Shown here piece by piece: positions 46,212-60,600 of a stretch of 64,000 bases of DNA. The stretch is from Hymenolepis diminuta (taxonomy: Eukaryota; Platyhelminthes; Cestoda; Cyclophyllidea; Hymenolepididae), in contig CAADRB010000043.1 of NCBI GenBank assembly GCA_900708905.1, positions 636,514-700,513 of the forward strand, in the 5' to 3' direction. A model generated the notes under the pieces. It was given only the letters and a program-made list of their open reading frames with translations. It did not search any database and was not told the origin of the DNA. How positions within the stretch are numbered: the stretch's first letter is position 1; each line of letters begins with the position of its first letter. The position numbers and the translations under genes were made by a program.

Positions 46212-49200
46212 ATGAGTGGGCAAGCTGTTTCAGTCCTGGATGGTGCCAAAGAAAGTGTTGGTCGTACGCTCAGGAAAACACTAATCAAAACCAGAGGAAG
46301 AGTGAGGTTTTTTTAACTATTTATCCATGCATTGTTTAGCTTAAAATAAGTAGCAAAAGAAACTATGATTGTTCTTTCGATGAAATAGATACTCTTGGTA
46401 CTCAAGTGAAAAGTCAGTTGGTGAGTGTGGGTCTTATTTTGTAGTTAAACTATTTTTAAGAATCGTTTCAATCATGTTTCAAAATTATGGAATAAATACG
46501 AAGAAAAATCTGCTGGTTTGCTGTTACTTTTTATTTATTGCATATCTGTCGTTATGTTCTAGATGCTGCTGCAGCATCTAAATCTTTAGAGGAAGCGATA
46601 ATGGTTTCCTGTGGTATTAAACAAGTCCAGAGTACTACTGAAGTGCGCCTGTTTTGAATAATTAACTTCTCCCTAGATTACAAGACAGTTTTTCGTGGAC
46701 GACTCTCAGGAGACTTTTGAAGACATGAAGAAGAAGCTTGAACAATTCTTGGTTTGCCGTATTGAAATAAATATCTCTAAATCATGACTTTTGTAGAAAG
46801 AATTAAAAGACGCAGATAACCTGCGTCAAAATTACTTTGCTTTTAAGATAATGTACGAAAAAGCTAATGACTATAAAAAGAAAGAAAACGTATGAATTGT
46901 TTATTCTATATGATTGTACTTTTCTTCTAGGAAAAGCAAATTGTAGATAAGTATCAGTTACAGTTATCGCAGATGACTGAGCGCCTTCAACGGGAAATAT
47001 CAAGACAACTTTCAGAGTAATTTAAATTTAATAAATAAAGTTCTAAACTATATATTTACATATATTTTTTTATTTAGCAATGAGGCGAGAATGTATGATT
47101 GCATGATGCGATATTACCAAAAGAAGCTGGAATCTTTGGCTGCAGTAGTTGGAGTAATAATTCCCTTTCTGCTCTCGTAGTTAGCTATTGATCACCACTT
47201 TTCTGTTTAATCACCGTTTATTCATTTCAGTCAACGGAAGTCGTTTTTAATCAGTTAAAACAAATGCATCATTTAGAGTAAATTCTTACTAACCTAACTA
47301 TCTTTATCTATGTTTCCAATATTGAGGTGCGATTAAACGATATGTGAACCATTTCTTTTATAGATCGACAACAACTATAACTGATGGAAATTATGTAAGT
47401 TGGGGTTCCTCTTTAAGTTCAACTATCCGGAAATACTGACGAAAATTTAATTGAAGACTTTGTATTGCATTATTAAAATAAAAGTGCGTGGAAGTACTGT
47501 TTTTCACGTGAGTATAAAATAGAAATAGGTACTGCCACAACAGTGCGACTTCACATCACTAATGTAAATCAGATTATTCATCAAGTATTACACTGAATGA
47601 AAGAATGAATTCTGGTCTCTATAATCTGGTCTGTAACATTTATGATTTATTCGTAAAGTCTCGAGTCACCTAAATTTGATTTTGGATTGAAACATTTGTC
47701 TAGAACGTCTTTTGTGATAAAGCGATCGTTAACTTCAGGAAAATGATGTTCTAACTATTCCTTTCACACTGTATCACCTCTCTTTTTCATCAAATTTTAT
47801 CCGTTAGATTGACCATTCACATCCCTTGATGTACAGCATTGAGCCTTTTTAATGTCCTCTTTACCGATTGAGGACCCAGTTTGTGATTTTTTCATCATGA
47901 ATATCTCATCTAGGGCACATCATTGGATTCGAATTTCCTAGATCATATTAGAACTGTTTAACTCAAAGTTCTCGTGTAAAATTGCACAGCTGAGTAATAT
48001 TCTTCCTTAATATGTCCCTGTCCTGGCTTCGTGCATGTCTTCTATTTAATTATTTTTAATACCCAGTAATTTTAAAGAGAATTCAGTTTAAAACAGTTAG
48101 GTAGAGGTTTCGATGTTGCCCGAAGACGAGGTCTTCATTAAATAAATCCACTGATCAAACTCAATGCCACAGCTCTTCAAGAGAGTGCTACTGAGAATAT
48201 CCTTTTCGTAAATTTTTGAACAATACTATTATCTAATAACAGTTTACATCGTCCTTTAACCTCATTGAAAAAAGTTTTTTGGCGGGTTAAAAATTGTTGC
48301 TCCCGAGTATTAGAAGAAACAGATAAATCGAAGTGGCACCTCCAGCCATTCAGCTAAATCAGTTGTTCAAGGAGCTCTGAATATTGTGGAAATAATCTCA
48401 TCCATGAACCAGAGAATCAAATCATTAAATATCTGCTCCTCGTGAGAAATTGGAAACGGTTTCTGGAATTCTAAACTAAATGGTCTAACTTCACTATTTA
48501 CTTCTCTTTGACTCCTTTCCTTTATAAATTTTTAAATAATTTTCGTCTAATTATTTTTCCATCATTAATATCATAGGTAATAACATTGTCGCTTTCTGTT
48601 GTTGGGTGGAATCCTCCATGATCATTGTTCACTTTATTTAAAAGAGGGCGATCTATTAATGTTAGTTTCAAATTTGCTGTTTGTATAGGGAATCGTATAC
48701 ATTTTCCTTATTAACATTAAGTGGTGGCGAAGAGTGGAATTTGAAAATTTCGATATAAGAGGACACATTGGGGTTTCTTTACGCTTTAGATGTAGTCGAT
48801 GTTTTGTTCGTTGAGAAAATAGAACTTGATTTCAATATTTCATAAGTAGTAATTTGTATTAATCGGAGTTCTCGTGCATATACGTTTGAAAATCAACTCT
48901 GATTCATTTACAAGAGGGGAAAAAAACTTCCCAATTCTAGATCGAGAACTCCAATTTGCTCTCTCTGCCGAGTAATAATGATGACTATTCAAATTCTACC
49001 TGGGGCACGATTTCTTCCACTGATCTCTCTAAAACGATTGGAAATTCATGCACACTTTCTCACTCAGTTCCTGACAGTATTGGGCCGAACTCGAAAGATG
49101 GCACCGATCTTACAATGAAGCCAAAACCGTTTGAAGTGAGTTTGCTGTATTACTATTTCATTACCTTAAAATAGATGAATGGCACTATTTTAGTGGTTGG

Positions 49201-51996
49201 CACATTATTTAATTTCAAATTCATATCTCAAAGCTTAAATTGCTGGTTTCTGTTTCTTTGAATTTCAATTACCATAGCAGATTAAATAGTTCTTAAGCCC
49301 AAAGTGTTTTCCAACGTTTATCGTGGGTAGTAGATGGGTGATATCATGAATCCTCTTTGGTTAGAAACTCGAGTTCTACTACCTCCTTTATTAGGCAAAC
49401 TCAGCCACAGTGGTTGATCATTCTCCTTATTGGATGTGTACCGATGGATACCAAATCTGTAACCTCTGACTTCGCAGACGAGTACATTAACCGTTGCACA
49501 TCGATTAATGTACTTCATTCATATGACTAAAAAGTGTGCATAACTTATAGTTTTTTCTAAAGTGTTATGTCTTATCAATAAAAGCTAAGTTGAATGGCGT
49601 AAAAGCTTAATTAGATTTAGGAAAATTCACATGAGTTAAAGGGTTAAGTTACTTGGTACCATTAATCCGTTTATTTAGGAAATTGCTCGTGGCATGGCGG
49701 AAAAATACAATTTTTCCATTGTATATAAACAACAAAATAGTCAAATAATTCACAACATCTAGACCTAATTGTATCCAGGCGGTTAATCTTGATTGTTATA
49801 CTATTTCATTATTTTTTCTGTTTATTAAGTTACTATCGGCTACTACTTACTACTATGGTAAGACCTAACAAAATTCTGTTCCTTCACTATTAAATGGATG
49901 ATTTGCTTCTTGAGAAGTAAATTGAGAAAAATCAGTCATTTAACCCTGATGAATGAGTAATCTGATGTCAAACATGTGTGTCAAACCGTGTCTCGATACG
50001 TTTGGAAGATCTGGCACAATCCAATTTACCCACACTTATTTGTAAGTCAAGTACCGATTTCAAGGCTTGTCAGCAACTCCTCTGTTGTCGGCAGAATTCA
50101 TGCTTCCGCATATGAATGCGACCTGGAAGAAATTTTGTTAAATTCTTGAGAGGTTAATTAACCACTCAGTACTCTCAGGCAAAATTTGAATCATGGGAAA
50201 TCATGTACGCATTTACTGCCAGGATATTTACTCCATACTATTTTCAATGGGAAACATTAAAACTAAAGTATCCTTATGGCATGAGCGCTGTTAATTAGTT
50301 CCCTATTTGATTTGTCTCAATTATTCATCTCTTACACATTGAGCTTCCCTCTATTTATCCATACGCTTTTTCAGTTAATTATCTTTGAGAGAGATGTCTT
50401 GCTTATTCTCCTAATATAAGTGCCTACGCTGTATTTTATTTCCACCGGATCTTTTATTACTATTATTGTATTGTATTATTGTATACTCATTTTAATGTCA
50501 AATTTTTATAAAGAGGAGCCTGAAAATTTTATATTTATACGCATCATGTGTCAATACATTTCTCCATCCTTAATTGATTCGGGGGATTCATGCAGGAAAT
50601 CTCTATTTGTCACACCTTTTAAATGAGAAGGTGAATCAAGGAATAAACTTTAGATTGCATCGGCCACCTGTTTAGATAAGTCTTCAACAATTTCCCGTTT
50701 TAAAATATGAAAACTCAGAATAAAAAGGGGCCTATTCTCTTCTCAACTATGTATCTCTTCTATTACCTTATCTTATATTTTCTTTCTGAAATAATGAATT
50801 TTAATGAACTTGTTTTCTGAAATATTCCAGACTGTGGCTGTGTTCGCATACAGGTCGGGAGAAAAAGATGAAATAGAATTTGAAGCTGGTGATTGTATCA
50901 CAGTCCAAGAATGGCCTTCTCCTGAAGACGAGGTAAATTTAAGTTACCTTTTATTATCTTTTAATTGACCTCAATTGACGTGAATCAAAGGGAGCGCTTT
51001 TCAACTTGATATTATTCTATGGGTATTTCATTTCCGATTAGAATATTATTACGTTGTTAGCTTATCATTTAGTAAAAGATATAATAAAACGACTAAGTTT
51101 CATTATCTAATTATCGAAATTAAATGCAATTTTATAATCCAAGACGTATATCGAGTGCAAAAAATGTGTCCACCAAATTATTCAACCCTTCAGAGATTTT
51201 GAGTTTTCACATGAAATATAAAAGACAACAGCCACGAATATCGGTCCAGAGGTCATTTTTTGGTGTACTCCTGAGAAAAAATGATATACTTGCCACAAGA
51301 TTCATTGGTATGTGAATGAAATATTTCCATTCATAAAGTAGTTGTATATTACTTATGGTCAGAATCTAAATTAAGTAGTATTTACTATTGGGTTTTCAAG
51401 TATGATGGATTGAAATCTATTGTGACTCTAATTGAAGATTTCAGTTATGTAATTTTCAGAAATTAAATTTCTAATACAGTTAAAAACATTTTCATTTAAC
51501 TTTCTTAAGAACAAGTCCCGTAAGTTAATAAATGGATGTCTTAAAACCCACATCAAATCAGCAATCTGTCTGATTATGCAAAACTCTCGCACAATTTGTG
51601 TAAAAGTCTACACACAGCGTGCTTTGTGTTGTTTTTGGTTTGACTGACTTGAGCACGCGTTTTAAACTTTAACTTTTCCATTTTATATTTGCATTTACGA
51701 TACTCGTTCGAATGTGATCATTTAATGACAGCTCTGGTTATGACCCTACAGATACACTCTTCCTTATTTTCCTTCCCTTGCATTCTACAGCTCCTAATCT
51801 GTCCATAATTAATTCTAATAAGCATTTCAAAGTCAATTTCTGGAATATCAGAGACCTTATTGGGTTGCTTCGCTAGGTAATAAGTATCTGTTTTTCACAA
51901 TATTACCTCTTTTAGGAACCCGGGTGGTTATACGGAAAACACAAAAAAACAGGAAAGGAGGGCCTTTTCCCAGCCAATCATGTTAAACTACCTTGA
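46212..51996 (+). CDS. BAR-like coiled-coil protein with C-terminal SH3 domain (amphiphysin/endophilin type)
   Basis: Twelve exons by my model: 46212-46301, 46340-46424, 46563-46642, 46677-46751, 46797-46889, 46931-47016, 47078-47153, 47231-47277, 47364-47394, 48941-49135, 50831-50932 and 51916-51996, giving 346 aa. Residues 1-30 could form an amphipathic basic helix. Residues about 31-220 are helical, charged and Lys/Gln-rich, with the length and layout of a BAR domain; this part is inferred from composition. Residues 222-286 are a Ser/Asn-rich linker. Residues about 287-346 are a clear SH3 domain: AVFAY in place of ALYDY, acidic DEIEFEAGD, GWLYG and GLFPANHVKL. Such proteins bend membranes and recruit Pro-rich partners such as dynamin in endocytosis. 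The exon 2/3 junction is the weak point: the strong GTGAGT donor at 46421 gives the wrong phase, so I used GTGTGG at 46425; GTACTC upstream or a micro-exon are alternatives. Introns grow from 34-138 bp at the 5' side to 983-1695 bp at the 3' side. Confidence 0.75.
47395..48940 (+). other. Intron 9 of the SH3 gene
   Basis: 1546 bp with donor GTAAGT after the TAT codon and acceptor ATTCTAG before 48941. It separates the BAR-like half from the linker exon. Nothing else was recognised in it. Confidence 0.65.
49136..50830 (+). other. Intron 10 of the SH3 gene, with an inverted family A repeat
   Basis: 1695 bp with donor GTGAGT and acceptor ATTCCAG. The SINE-like repeat near 49340-49515 lies inside in antisense orientation to the gene. 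The open frames 49318-49518 (minus) and 50420-50626 (plus) show no domain. Confidence 0.65.
49340..49515 (-). repeat. Dispersed repeat family A (SINE-like), copy 3, inverted
   Basis: On the minus strand GGTTAATGTACTCGTC, ATCGGTACACATCCAAT, a GATCAACCACTG block and AACTCGAGTTTCTAACC follow the order of the 38970-39135 copy (GGTTAATGTTCTCATC, ATCGGTACACATCCAGT, GGTCGACCGTACTG, AATTCGAGTTTCTCACC). It is the closest match to the reference copy. The B-box stretch is diverged (GTTACAGATTTGG). Confidence 0.6.
50933..51915 (+). other. Intron 11 of the SH3 gene
   Basis: 983 bp with donor GTAAAT after the GAG codon and acceptor CTTTTAG before 51916. It splits the SH3 domain between its acidic loop and the conserved Trp. 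No other feature was seen. Confidence 0.65.
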
Positions 51997-54623
51997 TACG
52001 TTCCATTAACCAGTCAGAACTTATAAATTGGAACCTTAATTTGCTCTCGCAGAAATTTATTTAAAAATGATTAATTTAATGCGAATATATTCACCTACCT
52101 GCTCATTAAAAACAATCTATCTGTTCTTCTCCATCTTTCCAAATATGATTTAAATTATTTTTTAAATGCAAACAAAAAGCCTGGTAAACGTTTTCTTTTA
52201 TCATTTTATTGAAGGGAAAAATTAAAAAAATTGAACTTTTTTTAAATAACTCAACAAGTGACCCGGAGAATACACGTTAATACAAAGTGCTCTTTGCCTA
52301 AAACAGATCACAAATCACAAGGTGAATAAAGGCATTTCGCAACGGTTGGAAACAACTTATAACTAAGAGATTGAATAACGTAAAAAGGTTAATGTGTGTA
52401 GCGTATTGGAAACTACAAAAAGGACCTAGAGAGCATATCTTAGTTTGATCACATCTTAATATATCGTCTGTTGCTTCCAAATCTGAGCATTCTCTATGAT
52501 ACGAATGACGTGTCTCAAAAGGGGATTATCATGCGGTTAAACTCTTGAGGCCTGGACACTAATACGTATACGGGTATAAACACTTGCAATACAGTTGTGG
52601 GGCCTATTAAAGTGAATTTGAACGAAAATCTTCGGTCAATCAATTCAAAACTGAAACATCGAACATTGTGACTCCCCGCCACGGAATGTAGATGTTATTT
52701 CTGATTTCCTTCCTACTTGTCATATTTAAAATTGCTAAGGCACATGTGGATGGATTCTACTCTTGACAGTCGAGATAGGAGTAATTAACGAAACTATCCT
52801 CAACCTTCGGCAGTTCACATTCAAAAACCTATATCCGGTTTGAGTTAACAAACTGTCTCGAAGTTACAGGACTTTGGCCTTAACCGAACTTCAACTGGAC
52901 CCGAGTCAAGTATAAAGGTAGCTGTATTTCACTGCTAGTAATATTAAATCCCTCCACGAAGTAAGAATGAGGGGTGAAATCTACAAAACTGTACCGATGT
53001 GGACTGTACTCAAAGTCCACATCGAAAAAGAAATTTCATCCATGGTTTAGCTGGCTGCCGTTTTTCAGTCAATATTGATACAATTACAGAATTTGAGATC
53101 ACTTGTGAAGGAGAAGGGCAGAGATTCTAGACATGTAAGGCAATGGTTCTTCTAGCTTTTACTGTCTTGAGCACAAAGAAAATAGGGAGGAGACAAAGAA
53201 AACCATGAAGAGTTGTTATTGGTGGAAATAAAGAAAGACATCCATAGCTAATAAGCAAAGAATTGTGGGTAGAAGGTTGAGCCAAATCTAAAAATAGAGA
53301 AATCCAAGTGAAATTCGGCAAATATGACAAGTAACATAAAACTTATGAGTGTTTATGCCGGTATGTCACTACTTTTCAATAACTGAAGTTGAGCCACCAG
53401 CAGACTGTAAAAATAGAGCAAAATCACGACTATTAAGCATACTAAAAGTTGCCTGCAAAGTATGTGAAAGTCGATAAATAAATAGGGCCCCCGATATGAT
53501 AAAAATTCGTTGCTATATTTTGTAAATTATTAGGGACTAAGAAAATATGCACAAACGGGCGCGAATGCCTATTTAAAAAGAAACATTGGTGCGGAAGCCA
53601 AGCCAGAATTTAATCTACGCTTTATATCACAATCTTACCCGAGAAACCAAACTAAAGGTAGAGTTTTTAGGCACAGGGAACGATATTAAAAACTATCTTA
53701 TGGAGTATAACGAAGAACAAGATTTCCAAATTCACTAGATATATTCCTCCCCAGAATTTAAAGGTTTTCACCTCCCCTGTCTATTTTTTGTTTCTAAAAG
53801 ATAAGATTATGGGTTTAATAAATGAGACATTGGAATTATTCCTCTGCGTATGAATTAAGAAGGCTTTTTCAAGTCCTTCAAGAACGACCTCGGCGTTCGA
53901 TTAAGAGAAGTTCTATCAAACACTAATAATGCATCCTGAAGACTGATGAAAAATTCGATTTCTATTTCCCATCCCATAACCAGTATTAACAGATCAGGTT
54001 GGTCAATCTTTGTCACTAGATGAGTATCGATCTTGTGACCTCTAGTTGTTAACCGTATATGCTGACCGGCGACTCAGTTTAAATTCAGATTTCCAACTGA
54101 AAGCCTCTTCAGAGAGCTACTCTTATACCCAATTCTATTTGGAAAACGCTTCCCTTTAACGGGATTAGAACTTATTATACTATAACACATATTCCATTTT
54201 ATCAACAAAATGACCAGTTATTTTTTGTATTACAAACACAATTTAGGCATAAAGATGTAAAACTTGAAATACATTACAGTTACTATAAGAGGGAAAATAG
54301 TCAGTTTTGAAGATTTCGTTCTTGAAAAGCAAAATATTATATCCTAACAAATTTACGAGACGAAAATAAACAATAACTACGCAAACTTTAAGTGACCATT
54401 TCAGGTCCTTTGATCCTAAAGGCACAAAAAACGACATTTGACGAATAAATCTGAATAATGGGTAGATAACACGTATTTTCATATTGGAGTCTAGGTGAAT
54501 ATATTATATAACATATTAAAGCTTTTGCTATTCCCCAATCAAAATAAAAATGCGAGTATAACATAAATTAAGAAATCTAATGAGCTAGACAATATGAATA
54601 GACGGATCACAAAGTTGTCAGTC
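51997..54623. other. Convergent intergenic region between SH3 gene and ALG12
   Basis: 2.6 kb between two gene ends. An ATTAAA at 52105-52110, 109 bases past the SH3-gene stop, could be its poly(A) signal. I saw no canonical AATAAA close after the ALG12 stop on the minus strand. Minus-strand open frames (52298-52480, 53127-53330, 54243-54482) have no recognisable content. Confidence 0.5.
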
Positions 54624-57600
54624 TTAAGGCCTGTTGATTCTTTCGTAAACCACTAAAGCGAGACTCATAGAAATCTCAAGTTTGTTCTTCAAGGCCTCTT
54701 TCGAATTGAATTTAAGACCAGAAAACGACTTCACCGTGAAGAGTGGCCGAAATTGCATAGGATACCTCCCGAGATGGTCCTTTGAGGCTTCCAATATGAA
54801 GTGTGTAAAAGGTCCATTTATCAGTGTTCTAGCACTGCTGTCAATCCCTTCTGTTTTATTGTAGCTGTAATAGAAATTGGAAGGCTTTTAAATACCGGTT
54901 TTAATGGTGATTAGAGGAAACGCTAAGAGTCTAATAAGGAATAAAGGGGAAGAGATCGAGCAGAAGTTATAAAGAAGTCAGAGCATCAAGTCTTAGTTTA
55001 TTTCATTTCCGATTACTTTAGACTACCTATTCAATATACCATATCCTAGTACTCTAAACATTCCTAGGTGAATTCAAACGCGCCATATTCAGAGCTTATT
55101 TACATGATTTAATTGATTGATTGGTCATGTCACTCGGACCATTTTTTTCATTCAACAGTTTAAAGAAGTTAATCAATACTAGATATGGTGTTTGTAACAT
55201 GCCAGAACTAACCAACACACTCGTCATTCAATGAAAAATCAATAACACTTGAGGAAAGACGAGAGGCCACTTATGACAGAGGCTTGAATCACGGTGGCAG
55301 GAACTTAAGTAGTGATGTCAATAGTTACATTTTTGTCAAATAAATTGAACTACAAATAGAATAGGGAAACTCAAAAAAAATATGAGCAGTTTTTAAACAG
55401 TATATGAGCCTCTGTTTAGGTTCTATATATATATTAGGTTCTAAAAAGAGCTCAGAAGTGGCATTAGATTACATCAATCAAAAAGTAGACAATTAAAGTT
55501 ACTACGACAACTAAAAGCTTGGAGAGGATAATTTGGCGATTTTGATTCTAAGAAGTAAAGATTTCTTTCGAGCTCAAAAATTTTAAATATTTCGGTATCA
55601 TATGAATAACAAAAAATGCCATGTATCGTTGTCCCATAGCATTTCCAGAGCTGAGAAAGAAAAGAGAACTTGAATGTCATAGTGTGTTATTGCGCATCGA
55701 ACCGAATACAATCATGAAATGTCCAATAAATGATAAAGTTGGGGGAACCGAAAATATGTTAAGAATACAATCAAGGTATTATTTGATTTTTAAATACGGG
55801 TTGTAAAATATTTACGAATAGTTCACGCTCTAAAATTCAAATTTCACGATCCATCAACAGAATTACTGAACAAATTCTTATCCACGACATCCATTGCTTA
55901 CTGACGAGCTGATTAACTATGGTGGCCGATTTTGCCAATTTGATTCAAATTTTTTTCCAAGTATGAGAAAACAGGATGATCTTACATTATTATAAGCAGC
56001 GTATATGATTCTTCTGCTTTTAAATGCCAATATTTGGACCCCGGGGTTCTGAGTAATTTTATGTTCCCAATATTCACAGTTTATTGAATAAATAAATTGA
56101 ATGATCTGTTACGTTATATTGTCTCATTTAACATTCAGGAGTATCTCGTTGGTAATTACTCAAATACTCTAACTTAAAAAAACTTTCTTTTTTGAGTTAA
56201 TGTAATGAAAAATACCCATTAAATATTGTACTTTTAATTAAACACGCTTCTAGATGCTTTCTCTCAGCTTCTAAAATTGATTAGAAAATTTTTATATGGT
56301 GAGCAACAAAGGTTAGATCAATCACTATGCTAACCCTATTTGGATGACATGACATCAATCCATGTCATCCATTGGATGATATCCATTAATTTCATCCACT
56401 GAACGGAATGCAAACCGAACAGAGATTAGGTGATGACCCACATGTATGGCTAACTGTTACCACCCTAATTTACGAATTGATTTTTCACGATTGTCCTAAA
56501 TAATGAGTCTCATTCTGTTCCGTCCACCTCTCGTCCATATTTCTTTGGTCTATTTATTAATTTCTCCTTGTGATCTTATATCTGCATAGTGAATTTTACT
56601 TAGCCATTTTTCCAGTTTACTTATTATGTACTCCGTGTTGAATGGAATATGGGTATGAGTATTTTGCATATGGTGAAGCTTTGTCCACACGAGAGCCCGT
56701 TATCTTGGCTGGTAAGAGTAACGTATTGGAATAGTATAACCAAAAATCAACTGGTCCATGAGCATCCCTTAATCCATTATTGGTCCGATTTGCTGTTCCC
56801 CATATTCAGATACTTTTCGCAATAAGAATTGTACTTTTGCCTTGTCAAAGATAATCAACAAAAGACCTGACAGAATAACAGGTGAACAAATTTTCTTCCC
56901 ATATTGGTGATACCCGAGATGTAGACTTCTCCTAACAGGTACCTCAATACAAAATTGCAAATCAGCAGTAAAAATTTTCACAAATATTTATTTTCATAAC
57001 CATCTATTACATTTAAATGACTTTTTCGCTACTTCATATTAACGCATTTCAGCTTCAATAAACTGATGAAGAATATGATAAATAACGTTCAAAAAGCAGA
57101 TTTTTTCGTATTTCATATTTTTTTAACTTACAATCTTACGTAATTCATGCCAGTTAGAAATCTTGATAAAGAAAAACGAAATAAATCCCTAGATAAATTA
57201 GACTAAGTAGTATGAAAATGCTAATTAATCAATATACATCTGTGGGACTTCAAATTAACCGCATAGTTGGAAACAGCTAAGTTAAAACAAACAAGGCAAC
57301 ATTCACTAATACATGATCATATGCACCCTAGGAAGGAAAATTTTCTGAAAATTTCGGAGGAAGGAGCAATATTGTCAGAAGATAGGAGACGGGTTTTCTA
57401 TTAGGTACGGAGAGGCCCTATGATGTGATAGTTAGGTAGACTTAGGACATGTCTGGCCATTTTTTTGTCATGAAAATCGAGTAATTTTTTAGCGTAAAAG
57501 ACACGAAACAAATGAGGTATACACCTCTAATTTTCAGCTGACTCCTTGAGGCTAATAAGAGCATGGCACATTTTTTTGTAAATTAAGTGATTATACAAAC

Positions 57601-60600
57601 TCAAGTCACTGCAAGTGTATATCCATGACATTTGACGTTCATCTAAGCGACATTAACACTTCTGAATGTCCTTCAAGGAAAAATATTGAAGTTTCACATA
57701 TAATATTTCACTAAAAGTTGATCTTATCCCTATCCAACTGGTATCGTTGATGCATGGATAAACGAATCATTTATTCGGGCTTTGTAATACAAATCTAAAA
57801 TTGAATCATTTGAAATCTGAAAATGACCGTTGAGTTTTCAAAAAAACGCTATTAAAATCTACTTTTTCTTTAGATGGTTTGCATAGATATAAACAAACTC
57901 ACATCCAATTTGAATGGACCTCCTGAAAGCGATTGACTCCAGTTTGAGCAGCCAAATTGCTGATATAGACATGGATATCTAATCAAATCAAAAAGAAATA
58001 CAGAAACTTGCTTAAAGTTAATAACTTAATTAAAATAGGATGCGAACTTTTGATTCAAAATGGTTTCAATCTGACATGGTGCAAAGAAAAGAGGGGCTCA
58101 AAATAGCCCTGTTAAGGGTGAGGACTGAAACAATAACAACTAAAACTATATAACCGCGCTAAGCTATCTACTCTTAATACTGTTATTGCTTCTGTCATGT
58201 TTCCAATAACAAAAGGTTGTTTATCAGTTTTGCATGTCAACAACACAAAGAGTGGTGCAGCTTCAAATGATAAAGGTAAGTACAAATCCTACTTATCTTC
58301 CTACCACTGTTGATTTTGAAGGAAGCACTAATAATTTTAACTTCAGTCATTAAGGCATCTATTACTCAATATTGACACACTTAGAAATGCGGTGTGGATA
58401 CGCCCGCTTACAAAAACGCTATGGGACATTCTGTCGCAATGTGCGGACACCATCGATAAATGTGATAATGCTTACACGTACATGTTTCTCTATATAACTC
58501 CAAAGTTCTTCTGAAACAACCTAAATACATTACGGAAAGTGTTTCCAACACGCGACTTGGGTAGGAAAATAATCTAGAGCCGCTCTTACGAGAAACACAC
58601 ATTCTACCATCCCTCTTGTTGAACAGGAATAATCAGTGCGATTGTTCATCCATTTCACGTAGCGTACCCCTATGAGCATTGACCTCTGACTTGTCAGATG
58701 CGCAAGTTGACCATCGACCAACGTTCACCTTAAGTGGAGGGGTCTCATCATCGAGTCCCTAATGAGAAACACAAATTCTAATACTCCCCTTAATAGTCAG
58801 GCTTAACACCCGGCTGCTATCATATTCGTGACTTCTAACTTTGCGGACGAGGACATTAATCACTGCTCCGCCGGCACATAGATTTACTTAGTTCATTTAA
58901 CTTGCACCAATAATATGGGACTAATCAGCAAAAATTCTTTCAGTATTCAACTGGCTGTTCGTTAAGAAAACTCAACACAGACCCACTTCTGTACCCACTC
59001 TAAACAGACGTATTCAATGTCTCTTCTAATTTCCAGCCCGAGCATTTATAACTAACATTAAAGTACCCCTAAGATGAGCCGTTAGCCATCTCAGGTTTTC
59101 GATTAATAGTCTAACGATGCGTAAATTTTAGGAGGTTCTAATCAAATGTTACTAGACAGATATATAAGCAGACGAAACAGTAATCAAATTTAATTGGAAT
59201 TCTGTTTAACGCGCGCACAAACAGAAGTGCGAATCAACATAACTTCCTCCTTCTACTACACGACATGCAAACAAGCATGAGTTTTATTTGTTTAATAACT
59301 TATTTGCATGGTGAGATTGGAAGATTCAAAACTCACCCGCCCAACCTAGTTGAAAAGGCGTTTTGCTTAATTAATTAGAAGGAAATCGCCATTGTGCAGC
59401 AAAAAATAGTCAAATACTACCTTTCTCACTACTCTCCTTCAGAGATTGATTGATTCTGAATCTTGATTGAAATATACTACTATTTCTGTAAAAGTAGCGA
59501 GTTTATTTAAAACCACAAAGTGATTACCTAAAAACGTGAGGAAATCGCGTTTTAGCCTTAAAAATAAGACTAGTTATAAGTAATTAAGTAAAAAGCGTTT
59601 ACCATTCCGATTTGACAAACCAGGCCAGTTATTCAGTCGAGAAATGGCATGACCACCAGGGTAATTGTGATACGAGACGTAAACAAGACTCAGGGAGATG
59701 CAGAAATTAAAGACCAGACTGGAGTAGCAGAGAAGGAGGGAGAGCCGATAAATCCATTGTACAATCGGGGAAATAGTTTGTGAATGTTTGATATTGGGAG
59801 ACTTTGCTCGAGACTTCTGCTTGGAAGAGAGCTCTCGAGCTGTTCTTGTGTCTAGACACATGCGCAAACGTCGCTCTCTGAAACAGGGCACAGAAAAAAT
59901 CATAATACCCGTGCAGAAAACAGTGCATGAGAAAATACATTGAAAAAGAGTTACATGGCTTTTGCAATATGCAATATTGAGGTAGTAGATCAACAGAATT
60001 ACAACACAATTAATTTTATCAACTTGAATTATAAAAACATGTATTAACTGATTCTTAGAGCATTGTTTAAGGTGCTAAATTTTCTTCTTTGAAGCGCCTT
60101 TTCACAACCAAAGCAAATTTAGTTCTGTTTGAGATTTAAGGAGGCTACCCCCCACCTTATCATTTATGCATATTTATCCGTGTAAGTGAATTATTTTCAT
60201 AAGTAAAACTAGTTCATACTGTGCAGACGTCTCTACACTGACTTCCTGCTATCTAGTAGTATTAGTCTTAAGACCGACTTTACGACGCCACTAACCATTT
60301 ATTAAAAAAGGATGAGGTTACAATATGAAATCTCTCTCGAGTTCATCAAGAAATTCATTAAGCCTAAAATAGGCTTTATAGTTCCTGAGGGATAATTTAA
60401 CCATGTACCTCATACCATACGTGGAATTTCCCAAAATAGCATAGTAAAGCATATAAAGACACGATAAAGCCCTTTGCATATCATAGTATTCTTAGAATAG
60501 AGTTCTAATGCCGGTATTAGACTTTAGCCTAGGAACCCTGCCATGAAATTTTCAATAAAAGTTGCAGATGGAGCATTTTGCAGAATATTAATATATAATA

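Noticed and set aside
47927..47945. TTCGAATTTCC resembling a tRNA T-loop
   Set aside because: No matching arms upstream or downstream, and it lies in an intron without repeat copies.
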